This document shows positions 12,097 to 22,812 of a stretch of DNA of 64,000 nt, in pieces (within the stretch, counting starts at the first letter, position 1; every line of letters begins with the position of its first letter). Origin of the DNA: Agapetus fuscipes. Taxonomy: Eukaryota; Arthropoda; Insecta; Trichoptera; Glossosomatidae. The stretch spans positions 2,666,001 through 2,730,000 of the forward strand of contig OX637353.1 of assembly GCA_951799405.1 (NCBI GenBank), written 5' to 3'. The notes beneath the pieces were generated by a model, which had not been told where the DNA came from, did not search any database, and saw only the letters and a list, made by a program, of their open reading frames with translations. A program made the translations under genes and the position numbers.

Positions 12097-12258
12097 ATGA
12101 ACGCTTCGTGCATACAAGAAATCGCACTTATTTATTATGTGCGTCGCAAAAAGTTTAAAAAGAAGAAACCTAAGAAGTTATGGGTCCATCCTTTTATATC
12201 AGATCGAAGTCGAAGTGGTGTTTTTTCAAAACCACCGTCATCTCGTCTTTTTCTTTGA
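12097..12258 (+). pseudogene. Harbinger transposase, N-terminal remnant
   Basis: From the ATG at 12097 the frame runs through a basic stretch into KKKKPKKLWVHPFISDR and SGVF, then leaves the family pattern and stops at 12258. A run of basic residues followed by WV(H/R)P(F/L)...R...G.F is the usual N-terminal signature of PIF/Harbinger transposases. The DDE catalytic domain is absent because of the internal deletion. It lies just inside the left inverted repeat and reads inward, as expected. Confidence 0.65.
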
Positions 12259-12385
12259 AAAAATTAACTATTTCGTTCCAACGTTTTATTTTTAAGTTAC
12301 GATCGGAACAATTTTTTATTGCGGAATCCCATAAACATGGTCGATTTTGAATTTCTACAATGAATCTTTTTGTATTGAAACTCAT
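12194..12385 (-). pseudogene. MADF-domain protein of the Harbinger element, N-terminal remnant
   Basis: Read on the minus strand from an ATG at 12383-12385, the frame gives FNTKRFIVEIQNRPCLWDS, then DRNLKIKRWNEIVNFF. This is a good fit to the first two helices of MADF domains (F...li..v..rP.LWd.....y.d...k..aW..i...f). After about residue 43 the match ends at the deletion joint shared with the transposase remnant. It lies inside the right inverted repeat and reads inward. MADF proteins bind DNA; in Harbinger elements the second ORF is thought to help bring the transposase to the ends. Confidence 0.65.
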
Positions 12386-12644
12386 TTAGCGTCCATCTTG
12401 GCGGCTGGTTGGACACTGAGTGAGTGAGCCGCAGCTTGCTCGTGTACATGTTACTGGCGACGTCGCCAGGTCGCCACGGTCGCCAGTCTCCACACAGGGA
12501 GCCGACAGTCGTGGCTACGCTTCCAAATTGGCGACGTAGCCAACCCGTCGCCAAGTGAGTTACCTGTCATACATTGTAATATGAATTGTTTGGATACGTA
12601 GCCGGCGACGTCGCCATGGCATCTCGGTGAGGTAGGGCCCTTAA

Positions 12645-13097
12645 CTTCACCGGGAATGCTAAAAGCAAACTTGTGTCCGGCCTAGTCTATATTACGTGGC
12701 CAGCAGGGTTTCATCATGTCGTGTCCTGCCTGTATAGTACAATGCTCTTCCTGGCCGAAATGAAGCAAAGGCGATCATGCAAATCATCCTCAGCATAGCG
12801 GAAGCACGGCTGAGGGGAGTAGTGTGTACCTGTAGGGTTTACAGTATATCTCTGCAACTTAGTTTAAGTTTTAAAACCTATTTTGTATCCAAAATATATA
12901 TTTTATTAGTACGTATATCTGTGTAAGCTCTCCCGATTAACTATCTGAGATATATTGTGCTTGTGAAAGATTTGGTTTTAAAAACCTTAAAAGATTGTAC
13001 CCGTTTCGGTTTCTTTAAAATATGATCTGATGAAAATCAATGTTATACGGTTTTCAATATATATATCTGAAATAAATAATTGCAGAAAATTATCTTA
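12645..13097. other. Intergenic sequence, nothing recognised
   Basis: A mildly GC-rich stretch (12655-12840) carries no match to the families found elsewhere. Confidence 0.45.
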
Positions 13098-13215
13098 CAG
13101 GTTGGTATGGAGCTGACCACGATAACTGAAAGCATTGGTTCACTTTGTCAATAGGCATACATAAAATATGAATCTTAAATGTAAATATGGCTTGTCAAGT
13201 TAGATTAAAAATCAG
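13098..13215 (+). repeat. Decayed SINE-A copy with large internal deletion
   Basis: The head 'aggttggtatggagctgacc' and 'ggttcactttgtcaatagg' are followed almost directly by the tail side ('atgaatcttaaatgtaaatat', 'caagttagatt'). The hairpin and core blocks are missing. Confidence 0.65.
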
Positions 13216-13611
13216 TGCATGTCGGTCAAACGCACTTTTTACGAAATGCATCTAACAAGGGCATGTAAGTACACCTTATACAAACTATTTATTAAAATTC
13301 CAATTACTAACTGTACTTAAACATTTTATAGAATAGAAACTGTCATTCCCTGTCGCGCAGTGAAGAGCTAGTGTGCTTAATCCGTGTATGGGAGAGAGCC
13401 GTCCCAAGTCTGCAGAAACAGCAACCATTCATCACAATGCAATTTATTTCCACACAAGAAAACTGTTTACTGAGAGAAAACACTCCGAGGAGTTTGTAAA
13501 CTTTTGTATTTACTCACCAGCGGCAGATGGGAGGACCGTGGTGATAAGTAAATCACAACCATACTAGATTACATACACTATGCAGCACGTCGAGAGCAAG
13601 CAAGCGTTCTG

Positions 13612-13749
13612 ATATCCCACAAAACCTTCATCGACTTCACAGAGAAGAACAAGCGTATCTTCAATAAGTTGTGTTTGATAGCCAATAGAATCTTAAACAG
13701 GAGAGCACCACGGCATATTGCTGAGCTGATTCAGGGTCTACCTTTTTAA
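13612..13749 (+). pseudogene. LINE-L RT C-terminal fragment
   Basis: A 45-codon open stretch ends at a TAA and contains NKLCLIANRILNRRAPRHIA followed by ELIQ. CR1/L2-type LINE proteins have the equivalent 'f...ll.y+alng.AP.Yl.eLi' about 100 residues before the C-terminus. No other LINE-L sequence is recognisable on either side, so the fragment is broken at both ends. Confidence 0.5.
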
Positions 13750-15743
13750 GCAATGAGTATTTAGAATAAAGTGAGGACATCAATGGAAGAGACAGTGGAG
13801 GAGTGTTAGGGAGTCTTTTTTAGTTTTCCTCCCTTACCTTCAAAATTGTCCTTAAATTTAAAAATCTCGCATGGAAGTTAAATAAGATGCTGTATTTACC
13901 TCTTGGCACATTCCTCTTTCTGTTATAAATAATTTCAGCAGAACGATTCTCGTAAGAACTTAGGTCTTAAAGGGTTCAAATGTACCTTCACTTCAGACTT
14001 GAACTCTGAGCGTAAAAGATTCCAGGGATGAAATCACTTTTAATGGACCACAAACCTGCTTATTAGTACATTTTAATTAACTTTACAATGCCACCTTCGA
14101 ATTGGTACTTCATGAATAATTTACAGAAGGCTTTACGCCTGGAATCGGTTACCCCTCAAAACTGGAGGAAACGTACATCGACAAAAATATGATGTGGCTT
14201 TACTTGACCACAACTGATTGGTGTCCTTCGAATGATACTTTTTGTTAAAGCTTCTCCGTAGAAAAATTATTTATATTAACAACGGTGAGTCATACAAATT
14301 GAAAACCTACAAATTTGATTTCACTAAAAAAAGGTTTTATTTTGTTTATAAATCTAAGTTTTTAAGAATGGACAGTACTTACGTGCTTATTTTATCTTGA
14401 TGTAATATTTTCAATGCGTTAGTTTAAGGTGAAATCAGCATAAATATGACGTTCGTCGTACGGCCTCACAGACTGCTGGGTAATCCTGTTTGACGACGTT
14501 TTATGATGCATTTTTATTTCTCGTGGAGGTTTTCCATCCATATTGCTAACTCTTGTAATATTCGCTCTTCTGATATACTGGAAAGTGAAGGCTATAAAGC
14601 TGTCCACAGCTCACTGAAAAGTATGCAAAAAACTGACTGAAAAGCATGTGCATAACGTAGACCGTGGGTGTAACGTTTCAAGTTGGCTTCTGTGACTTTA
14701 AATTGAACAAAAATACTTCCTAAACGGTTCGTAAAGTTTTGTACTCAGTATTAAATAAAAAGGAAATAAGTTCTTGCTGTTAAGTTTAAAATTTGCAACA
14801 ATAAAGATATAAATGCATATTTTCCTTGACTACTGACATTAAAAGAAACTTTTTACTAATTTTGGGATGATCATCAAATGTTTGAAAAAATCCTTGGCAT
14901 GTCATTTCGTCAAGGGAACAACGATATTATTATTGCTATTCATGGTGCACAACAGGTTACCCTAATTACCCTGTTCGAAAAAAGATGCAAATCAAATAAC
15001 TCCAGTTTGGACGCAACAAACGTTGTCTTAGTATTTTAAAACGTTGCAAAAAACTTGTATAAACTGCAATACGCCGCATCATCTTTTTCGGTTTGAATAT
15101 TTCTTGCGAAATCTTTCTCGGATTTTTTGATGGAAATGTAAAGCGTCATGAATGTCATTGAACTTGGGTTCGACAGCCTCATGCTAAAAAACTACAGCAA
15201 AATAAAATGAAGTTTATAGAAGAAGTGATCTCTTCTTTCCTCTCTCTGTTGAAGATAGATGAAATGTTTTAAACACCATTAAATTGAAGTGTTTTGTTAG
15301 TTTCGTTCTTCAAACTGTATTTTAGAGAAGTGATCATTAATCGTACGGGATTTGTGATGCAATGAGATTTTTATCGCTTTTAATAAATGAACGCATATTT
15401 AATAAAAGCTTAGTCTGCTACTGTAATATATTTTATTTTATTCATAATAAACGTCCATAGGTGCTTTTACGGTAAGAATTACAAAATTATAAATTCAATA
15501 TCAATCACAAACTTACCATTCATATAATAATCTCAAATAGAACTACTAAATGATAAGAAAGAAAAATATTTAAAATACATGAAATATCCGTATTTATATT
15601 TTTATTTTAAAATAGCTATTCCTGATTAACAATATAACAAAATTTACATTAAAAAAAACAATAAACACAACTCAAGAAACAGTAACTTAAATTTAGGTAC
15701 TTAAAATTATTAATATAATTAATTGATTGATGTAAGGGCCGGT
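13750..15743. other. AT-rich intergenic sequence, nothing recognised
   Basis: No family repeat or convincing frame was seen. Confidence 0.5.
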
Positions 15744-16011
15744 TTACACATATATGTTTCTTAATTTTTGTTTTAAATTCATACCCATAACATTTTCTTC
15801 TAAAAAATCGATATATATATAGTAAATAGCAAACATGTTGAGGTCTTTTTTATAAGAAAATGGTTCTATTTTTTTTAATTCTACATTAAAAGACACGACT
15901 TTTGATTGTCCGTCCACAAATTCCGTTTTTTTCGAAGTTGCTAGATCGCTCAAAGAAGTTCCAGCACTTTGCTCGTGCACTATGTTAGGCAAACGTACTA
16001 ATATTTTCTTG
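15744..16011 (-). other. Open segment, possible terminal exon (weak)
   Basis: On the minus strand an acceptor-like 'ttgcag' precedes a frame reading KILVRLPNIVHEQS and GTSLSDLATSKKTEFVDGQS. It stays open for about 85 codons to a stop at 15744. The first 55 residues have ordinary soluble-protein composition, while the last 30 are biased (IYYIYIDFLEEN). No ATG is present in frame at the 5' end and the pyrimidine tract is poor. No domain is recognised. Confidence 0.2.
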
Positions 16012-16059
16012 CTGCAATCTTATTGTAAATTTTCTAAAGTTAAATTAAGCGCAATCGCC

Positions 16060-16262
16060 ACAACGTATCACGGGTTCAAATCCCATCGTGTCCTCTCACC
16101 GACAGAGCTAATCCAATTCTGGAGAAACTAGAAAAACCCTGGGCGGCCTTATCCAGGCAGACGGGACTTTTTCAGTGTTTATGCGGAGCGCTGAAAGCCC
16201 TGAGAAATCCCAAAGAAAACCCCGGAGAAAAAGCCAGAGAAATCCCAGGGAAAAGCTCCAGT
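16060..16262 (+). repeat. tRNA-like B box fragment followed by degenerate short repeats
   Basis: The sequence cgggttcaaatcccatcgtg at 16071-16090 has a B-box and T-arm shape but no D-arm precedes it, so it is a 5'-truncated tRNA-derived SINE or a tRNA relic. From about 16185 the word 'gagaaatccca' recurs in variants four or five times at roughly 12-20 bp spacing. Confidence 0.4.
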
Positions 16263-16425
16263 AATTGATGACATTTTTTATAAATCTGACCGATTATGCA
16301 ATTACATTTTTATTAATTTCAATGAAAAAGAGCGTAGATTGCAAATCGAAAAAACAATGTGTCGGTATTTGCGAGCTGATTCTCTTTATGTTGTCCTTAT
16401 TTGATATCATGATGCATTTCCTGGG

Positions 16426-16683
16426 CTTATAGGTTGGTATGAGGCTGACCACTCATACTGTAAAAATTATTCACTTTGCGAATGTCACCCCTATGTAAGG
16501 GAAGGTCGGCGAAAGTTGCTGGGTTTAAGTTCATTCGAGGTTTGGATTTTTTTAATTTGTTAGTACACATTCAGCATTTGTAAACGCGAACCTACACGTG
16601 TCTATTTGTTGGCATGAATTTGATATGAGTTTTGAATGTTAATATATCTTTGTAACTTAGAATATAGATTATATATTATAGAT
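16426..16683 (+). repeat. SINE-A copy, full length (A1 subtype)
   Basis: It starts with a head close to TCCTTGACTTATAGG and GGTTGGTATGAGGCTGACC. It then has the core 'cagcatttgtaaacgcgaac', 'ggcatgaatttgatatgag', and a tail of repeated 'attata' words. Tail and core mark the A1 subtype. Confidence 0.85.
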
Positions 16684-17343
16684 GTATTTTTAATTTTAAA
16701 CAACAAGAAAAACGAGATAAAAAGATTTTTTTTGGTAATTACGTTTTATTTATGCTAAAATGTAAGTAATAATATTTTATTTACACAACAAACATGCTTT
16801 TACAAATACGCAATAAATTACATGTTTTCAACATCGGAACTTTGTGGTCAAAATGTGTACATAAAAAACAATAGATGTTTAAGTTTATTGAAACATGCAT
16901 TAAAAGTTTTTCGTGAGTTTTCTAATAATAAATGTTGAGCGTTTTTACTCATTTTCTATTCAGAATTGCCCCGCTCCGTCAACACTGCTTTTTGCCCGCT
17001 CTCCGGGGGCTTGTGCTTTGTCCCAAGGGAGAGTATAAAGGCTGACCAGTAAAACTTTACACCAAGCACAATCACTTTTTGTTCCGACCTTATATTGCTG
17101 AAAATGAATTTTAATAATAATCGCAAGTATATTTTTTTTCATCAATTGCATTCATTACAAAAATCTTTCTTATTGCCGTATTGACGCTATCTTTCTTCTT
17201 TCAAGTTTTTTTTATGAGATAAGCAAATTTTTAAATTATTTACAGTTAAGACTTTAAAGTTTAAACATTTTCAATGCAATATAATAACCATGAGGTACTG
17301 AAAACTTAAGATGTTGGTTCTATTCACTGCTATACTTTGTTCT
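16684..17343. other. Intergenic sequence, nothing recognised
   Basis: A GC-richer island at 16965-17050 stands out against the background but carries no recognised frame. Confidence 0.45.
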
Positions 17344-17585
17344 GTACCCTTAGTACTAGTTGAAAAACTTGAGAAAAGTAAAATTTACGGAAAATATTAA
17401 AGCTTGATTTCTTCCAAAATCTGCCGTTTTTGTTTCTTACACTTTGTGGTCTTAGAAAAAGAGTTGCAGTGATGAAGAAAATCAAGTTCAAACAAACAAA
17501 AACGGCAGATTTTGGGGAAAACCACTCTTTAATAATTGCCGTAAACTTTACATTACTCAAGTTTTGCAACTCGTACTAAGGGTAC
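17344..17585. mobile_element. Inverted-repeat MITE (242 bp)
   Basis: The ends are GTACCCTTAGTAC and its inverse. The arms (about 95 bp each, roughly 85% alike by eye) face each other across a short centre. The inner word 'ctgccgtttttgtttc' plus 'cactttgtggtcttag' is shared with the foldback element at 19148-20004 and with 49452-49660, so the three have a common internal module though their outer ends differ. Confidence 0.65.
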
Positions 17586-18491
17586 TGATAACATTTACTT
17601 TATTAATTTTTCTTTGTAAATTTCAATGCATACTAACTGCAAGTTTTCATTGAATTTTTAATTAAATTGTCTGCTATTAACCTGGTATAATTTTGGTTTT
17701 GAGTTCAACTAATCTACTGAAAAAGACAGATTTTGTACGAAAGTTGAATTTACACCGGTTTATGAATGGAACTTTTCTTACTGTGTAAGCTGAAAACCTG
17801 AATCGCTTTTAACTTTTTTAAGCGATTGTTTTCTCTACGGGTTTGCCATATAATTCACTTTTACTGCGCTGTTTTTCATTTTAAATTACCTGTTTTGCTT
17901 GTTTAACAGAATAGGTACCTATTTTTTATGAGTATTCGTCTTTTGATAATGGTTTATAAATTTGTAAGCGTGAAAAGGATTATTCCAATATTATTGTAAA
18001 CTCGTGTAACATTAAATTAAAAAAGAATGTTTCCTTAGTGTCAAGTTTGAATTGTTTGAACTGTAGTGTATTGTTGAAGAATTGAATTGTACTCGCTTCA
18101 AAGTTCTTTTTTTTACCAAATCTTGAACCAATATTCGAAGGAGATGAGAACTCCATCCATCAAGAACATGGAACCTTCCTTGAAAAAAAAAGTTAAAAAA
18201 AAGTACAACTAGCCCTATATTTCAACAGAGTACATAATCAAACATAATTTACATAGCATGTTAGGAAGATTGTTTATGAAAATAAATAAAACCCAGTTTA
18301 GAAAGTACATAGTTTATATACGAAAAGTTAATACATGTTTAAAGAATGGAAACAATGTTATATTCTCGTAATGTTATGAGCAAATAACAAGAAAATCTTG
18401 TAAAATACTGACTATGTTTAATTTTTTTTACCTTTTTTTCTTTGAGTTCACAAGTGTGGAGAGGAATGCAGTTCACCATTCACATTCAATA
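17586..18491. other. AT-rich intergenic sequence, nothing recognised
   Basis: There are only poly-T and poly-A tracts and chance frames. Confidence 0.5.
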
Positions 18492-18738
18492 TAGTATGAG
18501 GCTGACCACCCATACTATAAAAAATGGTTCACTTTGCCAATGTCACCCCTGTTCCAGGGAAGATCGGCAAGAGTTGCATGGCCTACATTCATTGGGTTTT
18601 TATGTCCACATGCGGCATGTGTAAGCGGCATGTGTAAGCGCGATCTTATACGTGTCTGCGTGTGAGATTGCATTTAATATGAATATTAAATGTAATAGGT
18701 ATATCTTTGCAACTAAGATTATAGATAGATAGATAAAA
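18492..18738 (+). repeat. SINE-A copy with a 14-15 bp internal duplication (A2 subtype)
   Basis: The head 'agtatgaggctgacc' and the hairpin 'cacccctgttccaggg' are intact. The core word 'gcggcatgtgtaa' is duplicated head-to-tail at about 18611-18640. The tail ends in 'agatagatagata'. Confidence 0.85.
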
Positions 18739-19144
18739 TATTTGGACAGTTCTTTTTTTTATGGAACCCAGGCCTACCGCTTAAGCAGCAAAAGTTCACC
18801 CCACTGAGCTTTGGACTTATTGAAGGTTTTTTTAGTTTTTGCTTTAAGTTCACAGCGGAGAATTTCTCCATCTTCCCTATTAAAGTGGAATCAAGAATCT
18901 GATTTCTGGATTAATACAATCACAAAAACTTCATTTGTATTACCGTAATGAAGTTCTCTACTTAATATGATTATCGGAAAACCCGCCATCACTTCTATTA
19001 TTCGCCTTCCTTTGTCTTGAAGCCGTTCGTGAAAGAAAACTCTCTCTCTATTTACCAATTTATCTAAGTTGTTTGCTTTGCGATTACTTTTTCTAGTAAA
19101 TATCGGTAGCTGTCAAACAAACGTGCTATAAATTTATCAATATC

Positions 19145-20007
19145 TTACCCCCGTATTCACGATCAAAACTGATTTAAGTGCCTAACTCAAGCGCTACACT
19201 AACTCAAGGGTCGACATTCTGGAGCGTTTTGTTTCTGCCATTTTTGTTTCTCACACTTTATGGTCTTAGCAAAATAGTTACAGTAATGAAAAAAATCAAG
19301 CATGTTTATTATTTTTTTATCTTAATTTTAAAGCTTAAACAAAATACATAACATAAGAATTGCCACCACAAAAAAATATTTAAAAAAACGCGTTTTTTGT
19401 TACATTTTTAGCTTTTTTTTCGTGTGTGCTGTATTTTGGATTTTTTTTTTTGCTTTTTACTTACAGAACTATACATTGTTTAGGTTCAATACTTAACATT
19501 TTTTCAATAATGTCAATAGTTTTTGAGTAAATATGGAAAAACTGTGTTCTTTGATTTAATTAAAATTTAATTCATTAAGTAGTTTCAGTTTTTCCATATT
19601 TACTCAAAAACTATTGACATTATTGAAAAAAATTTAAGTATCGAACCTAAACAATGTATAGTTCCGTAAGTAAAGAGCAAAAAAAAAAAAACCAAAATAC
19701 AGCACACACGAAAAAAAAGCTAAAAATGTAAAAAAAACGCGTTTTTTTAAATATTTTTTTGTGGTAGCAATTATTAAGTTATATATTTTGTTTAAGCTTT
19801 ATAATTAAGATAAAAGAATAATAAACATGCCTGATTTTTTTCATTACTGTACCTATTTTGCTAAGACCATAAAGTGTAAGAAACAAAAACGGCAGATTTA
19901 GCTTTATAACACGCCTTAAGTGTATTGTTCTTGAAATGAATTTTCCCAATCTAAGCGCTAGTTTGCCCTTAAGTTAGTGCCAGTTTTGATCGTGAATACG
20001 GGGGTTA
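19145..20007. mobile_element. Foldback element: 857-bp near-perfect palindrome with TTA duplication
   Basis: The element is 19148-20004. It begins CCCCCGTATTCACGATC and ends with the inverse, and is flanked by tta at 19145-19147 and 20005-20007. The outer 100 bp are alike but diverged. From about 19237 to 19900 the arms (about 310 bp each) are nearly identical inverted copies around a 40-bp AT centre at about 19555. The 3-bp TTA duplication is the usual mark of PIF/Harbinger insertion; the assignment is inferred from the duplication alone. There is no coding capacity. Confidence 0.85.
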
Positions 20008-22665
20008 TTGGTTTCTACGGACGATTTCTTTTGCATGTCGGTTTTGAGCTTTCATTTGTGTATGTCATTTTTGAATGAGAATTATGCGTGGTATTTTTTA
20101 ATAAAGACTTCTGAATCTTCATATGTAAGCACTATGCATTGTTGCATGACAATTTTTACTGAAGTTCCATGAGACTACGATACATTCCTTTAGTATGACA
20201 GCTTTAAAAACTTATTATTTTCATAAATACACATTTAATCACACTTACTTCACATTTCATATTGAAAATGAAAAGTATTTTGTCAATATAGCCAGTAGGA
20301 GTGGAGTTTACAAAATTACCTTTTGTGTAGATCAGCTACATGGTACGTTGGCTTAATCTGCTGCTGTATGATGTGAATTCAAGCAAACATTTCTTTGCGA
20401 GTAGTTCTTGCGTATATTTTCTGATTGAGACTGCATTGGCGGTGGACAATACATCTCATATGGCCAACGGTACAAAGGATACAATTACCTCATGGGCTGA
20501 TAGCAACAACATTGTTTGAGGAATAGGTAACGCTGAAATACTTTTTTCTCCCGATGAATGTTCTATGTCATGTTTTCCAGTAAACATTGGTAATTTTGCA
20601 ACGTGAAAATATCAAGTGAAAACAAGGAGATATGTAACTCTTAAATTTAGAAGAATGTCACTAAAGACGAACGTTGAAGTCGAAAAACGTGGTGCAGCCC
20701 AAGGTGCAGTCAAAGTCTCCATCACAAATTTTACGGTATTATAAATTTCTCAATTTTTGTCCGGAATTTGAATTTTAATGTAAGCGTGACTTACCTACAC
20801 CTGTTGTTTATATAATACTTGATAAACCTTTACAAACATTCAAGAATATCATTAACGAAAAAATGTTTTTGAATGGCATTCTCAAAAGATCAGCTTAGCA
20901 TGATGCTTTCCGACACTTACGAGTATGTATATGAAAAAGTAATGTAAACAAAAATGGTCAACACTTATTTGTAAATCTTTTCCATTAAATGTTTTGTAAT
21001 TCAAACAAAAATAAAACATTACTAAAGATTTACATAAATTATAAATGATTGTCTGTTGTAGTCATTTTATAGTAAAAATATTTGGGTATGAAATAAGAAT
21101 AGGTATAAGGCGATATAGCGTTGGGTTATGAAGAATATTTGTACAAATAATGGTCCAAGTAGCACCATTACCTAGTTTAACAATATTTATTCAAAACATC
21201 GCGGAAGCTTTGAACATATAATCATTGTTTTTAGTTTCCACACATATATGTGCGGATTCTAAAGATAAGGTCTGCATCTACAGTGGTACAACAATAAATG
21301 AAAACAAATAAGAGAAATAAAATATTTTTCCAATTTCACTTCTTGCTTCCTATTTTGTAATGTATTACAGAAAGCAGTAAGCTTAAACATATACAAAGAC
21401 TTAAATAAAAATACTGAAATAAATACTGTATTACAATCGTGACCTTTGTTGCAACACAACTTGAAAAGCCTATATTATCAGATAAATTCTAGAGTATGTT
21501 CTTTCAACTACCTTTTAACGAGGTTTTAGGTTCGATCGTTTATTTTCAAGCATTTTTTAAGCTTTAAGTTTTCCAAAAACATTTAATTTAAAAATCAAAC
21601 ACGATTTAATTTTTTTCTTGTCGAAAAGTTCAAGTTGTCTGGAATATACAACTCTTGTTAGCCCTTAAACTCACCGTCAATAGTCATTCAACATAATCAA
21701 AAAATAAATTTTGAAAGCAAAACAGAGAGGAGTCGAGAGAAAATAAAATAAAATTGGTAAGTATAGGTACATTTTAACCACTGGGCTCAAAGAAGAAACT
21801 CACATACTTGTGAGAAAAACTCATATCCCAGCTCGGCAAAAAGCCCGCCAACCTCTGAGAGTGGTTTCGAGTTCATGAAAGTCATTTTTCAAAGCGCCCG
21901 CGCCCTACCGAGGCTATACCGCATATTAGCGGACACAAAATAACATGGAGTGTTTATACAAAGTGGAAATGCGACACAAGAACTGAAATTCTTGGCAAGT
22001 CAAAGGTGTGCCTGTAAGTATTCCCATTACAGAGATTGATGAAAATTGAGGTTTACTCTCAATGCGTTGGCATTAGCTTTGTGATGTGTAAATGTACAAA
22101 AAAGTAGCACTGAAAAAATAATAATTTAAACATAACTAATGGTCGCGCCAACCTGTTGGTAAAATTATCACGAGTTAATTTGATACAATGATAAATGAAA
22201 ATATTTCATTGCATTAGAAGTTTGTAATTAATTAATTTTATTGTCAATTTCGATGAAATTTAAATACATGTTTTTTTCATTCTTTCACACATTTTTCAAT
22301 TGAAATGTAAGCTAAATGCTTACAATTTTTAAGTACCGACTTTTAACAGCAAATTAAAATCAAACAAATAGTATTATGATCAATAGACATGTCATTTAAA
22401 AATATAATAGTAAAAATTCATAAAGAAGTATTTACCTTGTATTTTTTTTTTACATTTTCGTTCAACATGCGTAAAGCGTACTCAATGATGTTTTATCAAT
22501 CTTTGTATGAAAATACCCTGTTTGTTTGGTGAACATTAAACGAATAATACAAACGCTGACTATTCTGAGAAAATTCTGCCAACAAAGTGATTGATACTTA
22601 AAAACCCTGAAAATTATTTATAGCCCACCCGACACTGTCCTGTCTGCTCACCTGATACCTGTCCC
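20008..22665. other. AT-rich intergenic sequence, nothing recognised
   Basis: No repeat family or credible frame was seen across 2.6 kb. A slightly GC-richer patch at 21820-21960 has no recognised content. Confidence 0.5.
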
Positions 22666-22812
22666 CCGAGAGTACAACATTGCGTAAAACTCGATTTCTT
22701 AAATCGAAAATGTAGGGAATATACGATGGAGTTCCTAGAGAGTTATTTAGATTTCATGATTTTTTTTCTATTTACGCAATCGAGGTGAGTTAACGCACTG
22801 TTTTATACTCGG
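22666..22812. mobile_element. MITE-D copy (about 147 bp)
   Basis: The left arm 'gagtacaacattgcgtaaaa' and the inverted right arm 'acgcactgttttatactcgg' frame an AT centre. The inner word 'atttacgcaatcgagg' is the best conserved. Confidence 0.6.

Larger units (their letters stand above)
11964..12640. mobile_element. Internally deleted PIF/Harbinger DNA transposon (677 bp)
   Basis: Terminal inverted repeats of 49 bp lie at 11964-12012 and 12592-12640. They start GGGTCCTACCTCACCG and GGGCCCTACCTCACCG, with about four mismatches. Beyond them the inverted similarity continues, more diverged, for another 50-60 bp rich in 'gtcgcca' and 'gtagcc' words. The flanks read TAA on the left and TTA on the right, so a 3-bp TWA or 2-bp TA duplication is possible but not exact. 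Inside are the start of a transposase on the plus strand and the start of a MADF protein on the minus strand, converging on a deletion joint near 12220-12245. Harbinger elements typically encode a transposase plus a Myb/SANT or MADF-like DNA-binding protein, which fits. Full elements are several kilobases, so most of both genes is gone. Confidence 0.8.
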
